Shown here piece by piece: positions 26,264 to 36,909 of a DNA stretch of 64,000 bases (position 1 is its first letter; every line of letters starts with the position of its first letter). Source of the stretch: Selaginella moellendorffii (lineage: Eukaryota > Streptophyta > Lycopodiopsida > Selaginellales > Selaginellaceae); assembly GCF_000143415.4 (NCBI RefSeq), contig NW_003314273.1:1038264-1102263 (forward strand), written 5' to 3'. The position numbers were made by a program, and so were the translations under genes. The notes under the pieces were generated by a model, which saw only the letters and a program-made list of their open reading frames with translations, ran no database searches and was not told where the DNA came from.

Positions 26264-27547
26264 TTAGATGGTAGCTTTCTGAGACAGGTAGTGTTCTAGC
26301 ATGTCGTCCTCGTCCAAGTCTAGAGCCAAAACAGCCAGCCATTTAAAAACCAAATCTGAAAATCTCGAGCGAATTCCCCGTACCTTCGTCATCGTAATCG
26401 GCATCGAAGTCAATGTCCTCTTCTGCCTCCTCTTCGCTCGATTCAGCCACGGGTTTGCCAACTCTCTGCATCTCAAAGGCACTGTCACTGAGCCACCCTC
26501 CCAAGCCCAAGGAGGAGAATACGTTTACCACAGCTGAAGCTCGACCACTTTCAAACCAGGCCCTCCCGCTCAGCCGCTTGTCCTTGGTGGTGGTGAGAGC
26601 CGACTCGGGCATCAACCTGGGACATGAAAAGTGATTCTAGACACAGGAAACGAGTACAGACAACCAATACCTGGCTCTCTCAAGGGCTAGCTCGGCCTCA
26701 AATCTTTCTCTCCATGCCACAAACGTTTCGACAGTTACCACCTCCCCATGCGGCTCCACGACCTTCAAAGAATCATGCTGGTGTTAGAATTCAGCTGATA
26801 AGATCTATTCAACCTCGTCTATTCCAGGTGCCTCTTCTTCATCTTCCCCGCTCCCTTCGTCTTCTTGAGCAAACCTTAGAGACAGCCATTCCTTTGCTGA
26901 AGTAGCCAGTGTGTACATCATGGCCATTCCGAGGCTCTCCGTGGCCTGCAAAACCCGGATTGTCAAGCCAGCGATTCCAGACTCTGGATGACAGCATGCA
27001 AACCTCTGCTTGGAGCTTTTGTTTGAGCTCTTTAGCTTCGCTGTCCCTGACGCCCTTGCCACTGCCACAAAAGTGTCGTTACACAGTAATTGGAGAACTC
27101 AGTATGCAGCTCACCTACGGACATCCAAAAGGGGTGGCTCGTCAGGATAGTTTGGTGTATGTGCAAAGATTAGATTTACCTGAGCTGCACCACAAAAGTT
27201 AAAAAAGGAAAAATCTCATTTATTGATTCAAGAACTGACCAGCCTCCCCCTCATCCTGCACAGAGATTCATATATCTAAAAATCAAGAGCCTAAACGAGC
27301 AGGAAAGCGCACCCATACCTCCGATGTTATTTTGATCTGGTACGACGGACTTTGAGTGTCCTCTAACACTGCAATTGTACTAAGTAGTGAACATAAAAGA
27401 ACATGCTCATCCTCGAAAAGGATACCTTGAATATCATCCATGAGAATGGCTTGCAGCGCCTCAACCTCCATTTCCTGTTCTTGAGCGTAATCTGCACAGA
27501 TCAAAGCTGCTGGGTGAGCTCCAACCTACTCCCATCGCCTTACCCAT
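26264..27547 (-). CDS. RWD-domain protein, RWDD1/DFRP2 (Gir2)-like
   Basis: RWDD1/Gir2 proteins bind and stabilise DRG GTPases and touch the GCN1-GCN2 translation-control system. I rebuilt the first coding exon as just ATG G (27547-27544), joined across a 52-bp intron to exon 2 at 27491. This gives MDYAQEQEMEVEALQAILMD, the canonical RWD start. Later exons give SPSYQIKITSEVW, GLTIRVLQATESLGMAMMYT, LATSAKEWLSL and an acidic linker. The conserved KDKRLSGRAWFESGRA block follows, then an acidic tail that splices to DLDEDDMLEHYLSQKATI, with TAA at 26264-26266. A telo-box (27579-27587) lies upstream. Confidence 0.85.
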
Positions 27548-27612
27548 CGATCGCTAGCTCTAGGGTAGCCAAAACAAATTAGGGTTTTTGGTATTCATGG
27601 TTTTTGAAGAAA

Positions 27613-28191
27613 TCACTCGATCCGCTTCTTGGCGAAAGGATACGTGTAGGGCATGAGGCGCACTAGCACAATCAACGGGATGATGAGGTAGGGCACGTAA
27701 ATGCTGAAGAGCTGGAACTTCGTTGGGACTTGAGAGCACAGAATATCGAACAAGATTGGTATCTGTCGACCAATGAGCCAAATTACATAGCCAAAGTGGA
27801 TCCAAACTTACCATCGTTGTGGCTGTGTGAACTCCATAGATAATGCCGGTGGTTCTCCCCCAAGGCTTTCCTGGAGGCCATGGTGAGAGAGAGAGAGAGA
27901 GAGATGAATGCTCGATTTACCGTAGTAGAAGGCAATGGCGTTGGCAATGTAGAGTGGGAGCTGCACGAAGATCTCGCAGAACACAAGGCCAAGGAAGAAT
28001 GGGGGCTTGTCGCGCATGAGGTAGTCACCGGACGTACGGATGTGCCACCGGACGAGCGCCTGGATCGCGGCCGGGAAGCAAGACATGGGCAGTACGGCCG
28101 TGGAGTCCACAAACAAGACGAGGGGCACGTTGAGCGCGAAGAAGATCGCCAACCCGACATCCAGCCCCCGGCTTCCTCTACACTTCCTCAT
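27613..28191 (-). CDS. TMEM97/sigma-2-receptor-like EXPERA-domain membrane protein
   Basis: A small four-span ER membrane protein of the EXPERA fold, whose animal member TMEM97 influences sterol trafficking. The ATG at 28189-28191 begins MRKCRGSRGLDVGLAIFFAL. Spans include VPLVLFVDSTAVLP, PPFFLGLVFCEIFVQLPLYI then ANAIAFYYG, and after short introns RPWGRTTGIIYGVHTATT and IPILFDILCSQVPTK, ending in IIPLIVLVRLMPYTYPFAKK with RIE. The K-K-x-x-type C-terminal charge fits ER retention. An intron contains a (GA)n run (27884-27904). Only 65 bp separate it from the RWDD1-like start. Confidence 0.85.
27884..27904. repeat. (GA)n microsatellite
   Basis: About ten GA units inside an intron of the TMEM97-like gene. 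Confidence 0.8.
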
Positions 28192-28775
28192 CTCGCGCGA
28201 CTCACAGCCACAGACCTAAAAATCTCCTGCACGTTGTTGTTTATAAAAGTCAATTTCATCTCGTCATCTCGAAATCCGAGGTTGCGTTTGATCCTGGAAC
28301 ATGGCTTGTTCTATTGCTCACAATGCGCAAACCAAGGGGGGAGGGCAATCTGTTGGTGCCGGCGCCCAGATTCCATCACCGACGTGTGGAACAGATCCAT
28401 TCCTTCCGAATCAAGCCGACGGATCTTTTGTGGGGGAGGAAGACAAGAGAATGTCAAGATAGAACGGAGGTGGTGGATTAGATCGCGGGTTTTGTGATTG
28501 CTGAGTTGACTTTGTTGTTAAAGCTTACAACTAACCTTCCCTTCCGGCGTCAAGCTAGGTAGCGAAGCTGCGCCACGCGTCCCCGTTGTGCATCGTGGCC
28601 GTTGAGAACGAAATAAAGTCAAAATACATTCTCTTGTACGTTATAAATAAGATCGATTCGAGCTGTACGAAATCACACAGAGACCTTATACGCAATTTTG
28701 CAACACCTTGGCATTTCAATTCTGCTCTTTCTTTCAGCATATTACATCTATCTATTCCCACTTGTGCCAGTTGCA
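28192..28775. other. divergent promoter region TMEM97-like / ARD
   Basis: About 584 bp between divergent starts. A good TATAAATA lies at 28642-28649 on the plus strand. No gene seen. Confidence 0.5.
28642..28649 (+). promoter_or_regulatory. TATA box of ARD gene
   Basis: TATAAATA, 127 bp before the ARD start codon, which leaves room for a leader of about 100 nt. Confidence 0.5.
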
Positions 28776-29672
28776 ATGGCCGACTGCAACAAGGTACTTA
28801 CAACATCCATATCTTTGTCTTCCCTCCTTCTAACGAGATTCGATTCGTCTATTTGTATCAGTCATCAATTGAAGCCTGGGAGTATAATCCCGGGGACGAA
28901 GAGAACTCCAAGCTTCCTCACAAGTTCTCGCCCAATCGTCCAGTGCCGCTTTCTCACGTTCACAGTCAGTAGACAAATCCTTCTTTTGTTCTTAGCTTTA
29001 AACTTGTCATACACACACAGGTCTTGGCGTTTTAACATGGAAGCTAGACGCCGACAACTGGGAGAGCGACCCCAAACTAGAAGAGATTAAAGTCGAGCGA
29101 GGATATAACTACTGGGTGAGATGACAGACGCTCAAGTGGAAGGATGAAATCGTTTCTCATAATTTCCTGCCGTCCTGGGACAGGAAAAGATCACTGTATC
29201 TCGGGAAGCTATGGCTGATTTTGATGCTCGAGTCGGGGGATTCTTTCAAGAACACATGCATTCTCAAGAGGAGATACGGCTCATCCTTGACGGAAGTGGT
29301 ACATGCCCGATTTAAACATTTTTTGAAGTTTTGAATTGCTTAAATGCCGCTGCCTCAGGCTACTGGGACATTCGGGACTATGATGACAAATGGGTGCGTT
29401 TCCGTGTCCAGAAAGGAGATCTGGTAGTGCTACCGCCAGGCATGTATCACCGCTTCACGCTCGACACAGGCGATTACATTGAGGTTCGTACGTTGGGGTT
29501 CTGTTTCACCAACACTTAACAACGAATGTTCTTTTCAATGAGCCAGGCCCTGCTCCTCTACACTGAGGTGCCAGAGAGAACTCAGCACCAACGAGCGGAG
29601 GACAGCATTGCCCGCAAGAATTACGTCAAGCAATTCCTCGACGTCCATACGTTGCAAATCAAAGCGCAGTGA
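28776..29672 (+). CDS. ARD: acireductone dioxygenase (methionine salvage)
   Basis: A cupin-fold metal dioxygenase that cleaves acireductone to formate and the 2-keto precursor of methionine. The first exon is only MADCNK (ATG 28776). Phase-consistent joins then give [70 protein letters not shown] and [20 protein letters not shown]. The metal ligands are visible: His and His in EHMHSQEE, the Glu of EEIR, and the His of MYHRFTLD. The ending is [14 protein letters not shown]...[21 protein letters not shown] 29670-29672. It recycles the methylthio group left by ethylene, nicotianamine or polyamine synthesis. Confidence 0.93.
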
Positions 29673-30055
29673 TCGTGGAACATGGAGAATTTTGCTTGGA
29701 GCTGGAGATGATTTGGAGTATATAATTGTTTCCGCTTGCTTGTTACTTGTAAAACGGGGAGAAGAGCTCTGTGAATACTTTGTGTGCTCCCCCGTCACTG
29801 CCATTAATCTTCGAAAGTAAACTATTTTCCGCTGAAATTCCTCGTCGTGTAGCGCGTTGTGCCCGAGTCTCCGTCGATGTAATGTTACGAACGTGGAGAT
29901 TTCCAAAAGTCAACCCCACGCTCACAACAAAATGATATCAAGAGGTCCAAAGTCCACGGCGAGGAACAGTAGCTTGGATGGCCCAGTCAAAGCTAAGGTT
30001 GTAATGAATCACTGAACGGAGTCGTGAGCGTTATGTACAAATTCCACCTTCAAAC
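29673..30055. other. convergent 3' region ARD / HDDC2-like
   Basis: About 383 bp between facing stop codons; probable 3' UTRs. No gene seen. Confidence 0.4.
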
Positions 30056-31187
30056 TCAAGTTGAGGCAGCATGCAGCTTCTCCCTCCTCTTTTCCCTACG
30101 AGAGACTATCTCCGCTGCCCACGCTTTGCCAATATCGGTCTGAAACTTGCCTGCGCCCCACAAGGTTTTAGAAGAACTCGTCGACAATGATCTCGGACGC
30201 TATAGCACACTCACCAGCAGTTGACATAAAAAAGTCATCCAACTCCTTGTCTTGAGCTGCGAGTGACAGGGAAGGCAATTGAATCATCACTTACGACTGA
30301 TTCCTAACGCTTACGTACCGCTCTCGTATTCCAAAGCTTGGAGAATCATCTCGACCTGCTTCGTGTTATAACCCAGGAAGGTAATAGTAGTGGATCACGT
30401 GAGACGAGATAAACTCACCTTGTCTAGATCCTTGACAAGCTTCGCCTCAGGCGACAGGTTAGATTCGTATTCGTTCCAGAGCTCTCTGATCTCACTGGCT
30501 GCCATAAACAATGAGCCGGGGGTTAGTTAGCCATGGCTAGCGTGAGCACGAACATACCAGCACGGCCATTCTCGAGAATGTCACACATTTCATCTATGGC
30601 TGCTCTCTCTCGCCTGCTTTTCTCGTCCTTGGGAATGCCATCAGCTGGGGTGATATCACCCACAATAGCTGGAACAAGAGACATTGTAAGCATCGTGAGC
30701 ACCGGAAGCAAACGAAGTACTTGCCTTCAGCAATGTCATGCACCACCGCCATCTTGACGCACCTGCGTGTGGGGGTTTAGTGGAGGCACTGGGCTGGTGC
30801 ACAGAGAAAGACGCACCTATCCTTGTCAATGCCTGGAATATCAGCGGCTATAAGAGCCATGATCGCCATACGATGCATATGATCCGCAATGGACTCGGCG
30901 TTCTTCACGTCGCGATTGAGCCATCCCGCCCTCTTGGTCGTCTGTGCTGTCCGGGCGAGATTCGCCAAGCTGGTGGAGTACGCAAGAAAACAAGCGCTTA
31001 CCTTGAGGCGCTGGCAGAGCGTAAGGAAGTGAATGACAGACGAGGGAGCCGGAGGAGCCGCCGAGCCGCCATTGTCACCCAGCGCCATCCTTGCTGTGGA
31101 TGTGGTGGCCGAGAGGCGGAGGCCTTTCCGACAACAATGCGCAACACCTAATGCTACTGGCAACCGCTGCAGGGCGATGAAACCCAT
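30056..31187 (-). CDS. HDDC2: HD-domain protein 2-like (5'-deoxynucleotidase family)
   Basis: A metal-dependent phosphohydrolase of the YfbR/HDDC2 group that dephosphorylates deoxynucleoside monophosphates. ATGs at 31187 and 31088 are both in frame. The longer form adds a basic leader (MGFIALQRLPVALGVAHCCR) that could target an organelle. Blocks in order are VIHFLTLCQRLK, TTKRAGWLNRDVKNAESIAD with HMHRM, then MAVVHDIAEAIVGDITPADG, KDEKSRRERAAIDEMCDIL and ALEYE, ending GKFQTDIGKAWAAEIVSRRE. The HD metal residues are the His of DHMHRM and the His-Asp of VHDIAE. The intron inside HDIAE has a GC donor (see findings). TGA is at 30056-30058. Confidence 0.9.
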
Positions 31188-31232
31188 GGAGCTCGCGTGT
31201 GCCCTAAAAGCAAGCAGGCAATCAAGCCCTAC

Positions 31233-31849
31233 ATGGGCTGGGCACTGCTCCTGGCCAAGAGGGCCGCCATTGGAGCCATGATCGGCATTGCAGTGTCGGA
31301 TGAGCTAGTGAGTTTGGCGCGCATGCAGGGGAGCTCCATGGAGCCAACGCTGGTAGCCGGGAAGTCTCTCATGGAGGGCGATGTGTTGCTCCTTGACAAG
31401 TTCCCGGGCCATGATTTTGGATTCTCTCGAGGGGATGTTGTGGTTCTCAGGTAACAAAAAACGGAGAGGCAAATCAAGTATAACACGCTCTTGGTAAGGT
31501 CTCCCCACGAGCCGCAGTACTGGATGGTGAAGAGGCTGATTGCCGTGGAAGGCGACATGCTCAGGGTTCCAGGCAAGCGCGAGCTAGTTCAAGTGCCCAA
31601 GGGGCGCTGCTGGGTGGAAGGGGACAATGCCAATGTGAGCTTGGACTCGAGAAACATGGGGCCGGTACGTAAGTTTTGCATCATCCACGGCAGATCACCT
31701 TCCTTGATCACACTCGTTTGCAGATCCCAATGGCACTGCTCAAAGCGAGGGTGACTCGTGTCGTGTGGCCGCCAGAGAGATTTGGTAGAGTTGAAAGCAT
31801 CCTTCCCACCGGACGCATCGTTGCTCACGGTGAACGCCCCATAAGATAG
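31233..31849 (+). CDS. IMP2: mitochondrial inner membrane protease subunit 2-like
   Basis: A signal-peptidase-like (S26) membrane protease that trims intermembrane-space sorting signals. I start at ATG 31233 (MGWALLLAKRAAIGAMIGIA), which gives the single N-terminal membrane anchor; the open frame 36 bases upstream begins with GTG. The catalytic Ser lies in MQGSSMEPTL and the catalytic Lys in MVKRLIAVEGD. The GRCWVEGDNANVSLDSRNMG box and GPIPMALLKARVTRVVWPPE complete the domain across two introns. TAG is at 31847-31849. The start is only 45-144 bp from the divergent HDDC2-like start. Confidence 0.9.
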
Positions 31850-31977
31850 CCTAGCAGCCCGAGAAGAGAAAAAGAAAACGTATGGTTATCTTCAAGCTAT
31901 GGTTTTGTCTATATACACCAAACATGTTCTTTCGTGTGTAGGAGACGAGATGAGACGAGACGAGAGGCAGTCCAACA

Positions 31978-33574
31978 CTAGGCAACATCCACTTTGAAAC
32001 TCGTCTCTTGGCTTGTCACGACAATGCCTTCGAGGGTTACGGGGAGTAGAAGACGAGGCCATTGGCACCCCGTGGACACCGCATCCGGGGGTGGGATTAT
32101 CATGACAACGTTGTCGTTCCGCTGTACCACCCCCATCACCGTCACACTGCTACCCTCCTTGATATATCTGTCCGCACAAGAGAGAAATGGATGAGTCTTA
32201 TCAGAGTCGGGGCTGGCCAAGTCACTCACCCCTCGGTCAATCGCATCCTCCGGTCGTCCCTCGACAAGTTGCGCTCCGTGAGCCATTGTGTGAAGTCGGA
32301 TGGCACGCTGTGGTTCCCCGCTGGTACCTCGACAATCTTGCTCTCCTCCACGTATGGCGACACGCGCGCACTGTAGCCGGCTTTCACCAAGGCTCTAAAC
32401 CCGGAGTTGAAGTCGGAGATGTAGAAGTCGACAATGTGTCTCTGTTTGGGAACGCCGGCTGAGAGAATGCGATGCCTGGTAAGCTAAAAGCCTTACCTCG
32501 AGGTGGCGCAATCCCCAGGTGAAACGCTGGTGCTTGTCGTTGGCAGGCTTGGAGTGCCACGCTCTGTACTCGTGAAGGCTCGCAGACGTGTAGATGCAAC
32601 GGTTGACCTTCTGAAATGGAGACTCGAGGTGAACACTTCCGCAGGTGACCACCTGCAATACAACAACAAGTCTCAATTCATGTTCGGATGAGATGAGAAC
32701 TTACTCCTGTGACTTTGACGTACTGGCCGTCTTTTGCGGTTGCGAGCTGCGCGTCTGGATGCTTGTCTGCAAAGGAAAGAACGGCCTTTTTACCCCACAG
32801 GGTGTTCCACAGCAGCAGGAGCAGCACTGCCACGAAGAGGCAGGTTATGATAATAAGCAGGACCGGGTTCTTGACAGCCGCGAGGATGAAAGCTCCAGCG
32901 ATGAATCCCATGACAAAGAGTGGAATGACGGTCCACAGGATGGCCCTGGGGATGTTCTTGCTGTACGAGTAGTGCTTGTCGTGGCTGAGGTTGTTGACGG
33001 CCTGGCTGCCAGTATTTGCTGCCAACTTGAAGGATGCACCAGCGTCTCCTCCAAGGGGCCCCGACACCTTTCGTGGAGCGCCAGTGGACGTGATGAGGCC
33101 TGTGGCGGGAAGATTGATCGGGCCGGATGTTTTCAGAGGGTTGGGGATGGGACCCGAGGTCTTGAGGTTAGGCGTGGACGACAGGTTGCCGGATCTGGAG
33201 CCGGTGCCGCCGGTGAGAGGACCCGAGTTGGACTTTTGAGAGTTTTGCCTGGGCATGCCAGCGGAATTGAGCGGGCCGGAGGTGGAGAATGCAGATCTGG
33301 GAGGCCCTGTAGGGGTGCCGCCAGTAGCGGTGCTGCTCCCCCGGAACGATCCACCGGAGGCTATCGGGCCAGATTTTTTGGATTTGGAGGCCTCGACAGC
33401 AATGTCAAACATTTTGCCGAGCTCGCCAGATTTTTTGACATCGCCTCCAGTGTACGGCATTGCCGAGGACGTCATGGTTGGGGCCTTCTCCTTGTGCTGG
33501 TCGGGACGACCTGAGACGTAGAGGCCATTGCTGAGCTGATGAGAGGGGAAGTTGGTTACTGGTATGTTGGCCAT
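31978..33574 (-). CDS. At1g16860-like membrane protein with SGP repeats
   Basis: A plant-conserved membrane protein of unknown function. The ATG at 33572-33574 gives MANIPVTNFPSHQLSNGLYV then SGRPD, the family start. A Ser/Gly/Pro-rich region holds six SGP(I/L) repeats (KKSGPIAS, STSGPLNS, SNSGPLTG, KTSGPIPN, KTSGPINL, KVSGPLGG). Two adjacent membrane spans follow (ILWTVIPLFVMGFIAGAFIL, NPVLLIIITCLFVAVLLLLL). The C-terminal half (VVTCGSVHLESPFQKVNRCI, SSVTVMGVVQRNDNVVMIIP) resembles the GIDE-type domain seen in membrane-anchored MUL1-like proteins. I infer no enzymatic role. Confidence 0.88.
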
Positions 33575-34039
33575 GAAGACACTGGGACAAGATGGAATTC
33601 GGGGAGTGGGAATCGAGAAGCGCTACAAACCCCAGCTCTCTATCTATGCTCTAGTGCTGCTGCTACCTGCATTTGGCTGCCCCTTTGTCTTGTTGAGCCA
33701 CCAGATTCGTATTTGGTTGCGACAGTGCATGCAATGTGGCCTCGGCAACGCATGCTGCTCTCCTGATCCGGATGACCTAAGCCCCAGCGTACCTGGGAAT
33801 TGGGCACGCGAGCTCTGGATCTGGTGGACAAGCTTGCCCTTCTTGAAGACCCTTTGTGCTGTGCCAAGCGCGCTCTCGCTTTTGTCACCACCTCTCACTG
33901 TTGCTCTTTCCCAACAAAAGGCGTGAGAGACAGCACACCAGCCCAACAGCAACAAGTGACTACTAGAGAGGTGAAAAAGAGAGAGGAATATGCCCAGTCA
34001 AAGCCAAACCCCCTTGGGCGCTAGGGCTTTTGAGCGCCA
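33575..34039. other. divergent promoter region At1g16860-like / pfkB kinase
   Basis: About 465 bp between divergent starts; no gene or strong element seen. Confidence 0.4.
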
Positions 34040-35463
34040 ATGTCGGCTACTGCTGCTGGCGCCGCGAGCCTGGGTGCCGCCGCCGTCGACAAGCCATGGA
34101 GGAGGCAAGCGGCGGTTGTGTGTGCGTGTGGGAGCAAGGCCGATGTAGCCACTCTGGGCAACCTGTGTGTGGACATCGTCCTCGATGTGCCCTGCCTTCC
34201 GCCATCCAACCCAGCTGCCAAGCTCAAATTCCTGCGTCACCTCGAGTCCTGCCCGCCCGACGAGGTTTGTGCTTGTATTGGCTTTGATCACATCACAGCA
34301 TGCGTGACATAGCGAGCAGAGTGCGTGGGAGGCCGGTGGCATTTGCAACTTCACCATTGCGGCAGCCAGGTTGGGCCTCGAGTGCGTGAGCATCGGCCAC
34401 ATTGGAAGCGAGCCCTTTGGCAAGTTTTTGAGCAGGATCCTGGACAAGGAGGGCGTGGACGTGGCCAGGATCAGCGCAGACGTGACCTCCGACTTTGATG
34501 GCAGCACGCTAGTCTGTTGGGTGCTCGTGGACCCCGAGCACCAGCACGCGTTTTGTAGGTGAGCCTCTATTCTAGTTGCTCTTTGTTGTCACTCGCTAAA
34601 GTGTAATCGCCAGCCGTTTCGACTTCAACAAGGCTCCAGTGCTGGACAAGATGCACAAGCTGCCCCCCAAAGCGGAGTCCGTCATACAAAACTCGAAAGC
34701 GCTCCATTTCAATGGCTTCGCCTTCGACGAGCTGCTGCCTTCCGCTATCCTCTCGGCGGTGGACTGCGCTCACGCGGCGGGCAACGCCGTCTTTTTCGAT
34801 CCGGGCCCGAGAGGCGAGTCGCTGTTTAGACAGGATCGGAGCACGCTGGAACGAATCCTTACACTCAGCGATGTGCTGCTTCTGACAGCCGACGAGGTGG
34901 TAACGTGATATTTGTATCATGTTGGAGGTGACGCAACCCGTCCTCTTGATGGTTTCAGGCTGCGACGCTGACCGGAATAGACGATCCCTACGCTGCTGCC
35001 ACAGCTCTCCTGGACAATGGAATGCACACCAAATGGGTGATTGTGAAAATGGGAGCTCAAGGGTCGCTCATGGCGGATCGTCAAGGCTGCCACCACGTCC
35101 CAGGATTCAAGGTAGCTGCTCTGTATCCTTGCGCGCACCTTTGACATGCTGGTTTTGCATGCACAGGTTGACGTGATCGACACAGTGGGCTGTGGTGATA
35201 GCTTTGCGGCGGCGGCGGTGTTGGGCTACAATTGCGGCTTGCCTGCCACCACCACCCTGACGCTTGCAAATGCCGTGGGTGGCGCCACCGCCATGGGTGT
35301 CGGAGCTGGTCGCAATGTGGCCACCGTCTCAAAGGTTCACAGGGTGCTATCTGGCTCCGACTTTGATGGTGACAATAATTCCCTGGCTAATCTTCTCCTC
35401 AGAAAGGACACGGCGTCTTTCCTGGACAAGCTTGTTACGTGCTCCTGTAAACTTACCAAGTGA
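34040..35463 (+). CDS. pfkB-family carbohydrate kinase
   Basis: A ribokinase-fold sugar or nucleoside kinase of the plant subgroup around At1g06730/At5g43910; substrate unknown. The ATG at 34040 gives an Ala-rich leader, then VATLGNLCVDIVLDVPCLPP. The N-terminal pfkB block is GGICNFTIAAARLGLECVSI with GHIGSEPFGKF. The C-terminal signature is DVIDTVGCGDSFAAAAVLGY, where GCGD replaces the common GAGD and its Asp is the catalytic base. Five or six short introns are present. The Ala/Arg-rich leader may target an organelle, but this is not decisive. Confidence 0.9.
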
Positions 35464-35520
35464 AGCTGCCACTCGTCTCGTGCGCGCAACAGTTTAGGTC
35501 TTTTGGAATTAGGGAGGGGC

Positions 35521-35551
35521 GATGGCGATGGCGATGGCGATGGCGATGGCG
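35521..35551. repeat. (GATGGC)n hexanucleotide repeat over the start codon
   Basis: Five hexamer copies place five in-frame ATG codons at the head of the saposin-like gene. Confidence 0.85.
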
Positions 35552-36675
35552 GTGCCTGCAGCGGTGGTTTTAATGGCCTTGGTGGTGGCTGCAGCAGCTG
35601 ACAAAGCCGATTCTGGTGGCCTCTGCTCCATTTTCTCTCCTTCCCTCTTTTGTTAACGGATTGTTCTTTCCCAATTGGCAAGGTTTGTTTTGCAAGGAGT
35701 GCTTGGACGTTGCCACCGACGCACAAGATTTCCTGGCGAGCCCTCACAATTTGGAGACTGTCGTCGACTTCGTCCAGGCTCATGGCTGTGCAAAGGTTCC
35801 CCTGGCATACAAAGACAAGGCAATGTTGTGCTTCATCTCTTGGCTTTCAATTATCTCAAAAGATTTGCTGTTGACAGTGCGACGAGATGTCTCAAGAGTA
35901 TGTCTCGGTTCTCTTCTCCACTTTACAAGACTACATGACTCCGCAAAAGATGTGTCTGGACACGGGCATATGCGCTGGGGCCAAACACCTGGAAATGTCT
36001 GCAACCAGTTGTTCCGCATGCCACTTCTTGGCAACAAAGGCTCTTGCCGCAGGTAACAGGCTGAGTCCAGAGGCCATCCGTGAAGAGCTCACGGCTGCAT
36101 GCTCCAGCCATAAGTGGATCCAAGACAGGGTAAAGTTCCTCGTCTCGTCTTGTAGCAACATAACCTGAATGTCTTGTGGCAGTGCATGTCTGTGCTGGAT
36201 CGTTTCGGTCCAGGGCTGCTCGGGTCCCCAGCTCATTTTTGCATGGAATCAGAGGTGTGCAAGGCGAATGGCGTGAAAGGTGTGGGACGCAACAACTGTG
36301 CGCTTTGTCGCTACCTAGCTCTGGAGATGAAGACGAAGCTGCAGGACCCCGAGACACAGGTAGTAACGAGCGTTTCCAGGCTATCGTCTTAAATGCTTTT
36401 GTGCTTTGATCGATCACCAACCAGGAGAAGCTGATTGAATTCCTGCTTGCCAACTGCCAGAAATTGCACAACCATGAGGATGAGGTAATGGCAGTTCGAG
36501 CTGGTTTTTAAAGGAGGCGAGTGTGACATGGTTGGTTTCTGTGCAGTGCAAGCTGCTGGTGCTGGAGTATGGGCCACAGGTGTTGGCAAATCTGGAGGCC
36601 GTGCTCGATGACGACGAGATCTGCGCCAAGATTGGAATGTGCCCGTCGACCTTGAGCTTGTCGTCGGCGATTTAA
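35522..36675 (+). CDS. secreted/vacuolar protein with three saposin-B domains
   Basis: Saposin-like proteins bind lipids in lysosome- or vacuole-type compartments. The ATG at 35522 lies in a GATGGC hexamer run that encodes MAMAMAMAMA, followed by a hydrophobic signal peptide (VPAAVVLMALVVAAAA). Three saposin units follow, each with the six-cysteine pattern: FCKECLDVATDAQDFL to KMCLDTGICAG; SCSACHFLATKALAAG to FCMESEVCKA; NNCALCRYLALEMKTK to EICAKIGMC. Several short introns, TAA at 36673-36675. It resembles plant proactivator-like proteins. There is no protease domain, so it is not a plant aspartic proteinase insert. Confidence 0.88.
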
Positions 36676-36820
36676 CTTGATAAACTACTCGAGCGCGCCC
36701 CCCACGCACACGACTGTACATGGTTATATTTTAATTTTAGCTATCAATGGTTGGATCAACGAACGGCTCTCTTCCCGCTCACCACAATATTTCCAAGGGC
36801 TTTTCTTTTTCCCTGCTGCT

Positions 36821-36827
36821 TATATAT
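36821..36827 (+). promoter_or_regulatory. TATA box of DHHC acyltransferase gene
   Basis: TATATAT, 83 bp before the ATG at 36910; a typical plant spacing with a short leader. Confidence 0.45.
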
Positions 36828-36909
36828 CCCTCCCACACCAAAAGGGGCGGCGCCTCGCGCTTCGTAACGCTCCTCCCTCGGCCCTCCTCCTTGACTCGAT
36901 GCGCTGACA

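Noticed and set aside
31033-31281. Plus-strand open frame that would extend IMP2 upstream
   Set aside because: It is in another frame and runs antisense through the HDDC2 N-terminus. IMP2 begins naturally at 31233.
32645-33514. 289-codon plus-strand open frame
   Set aside because: Mirror of the Ser/Gly/Pro repeat region of the At1g16860-like gene.
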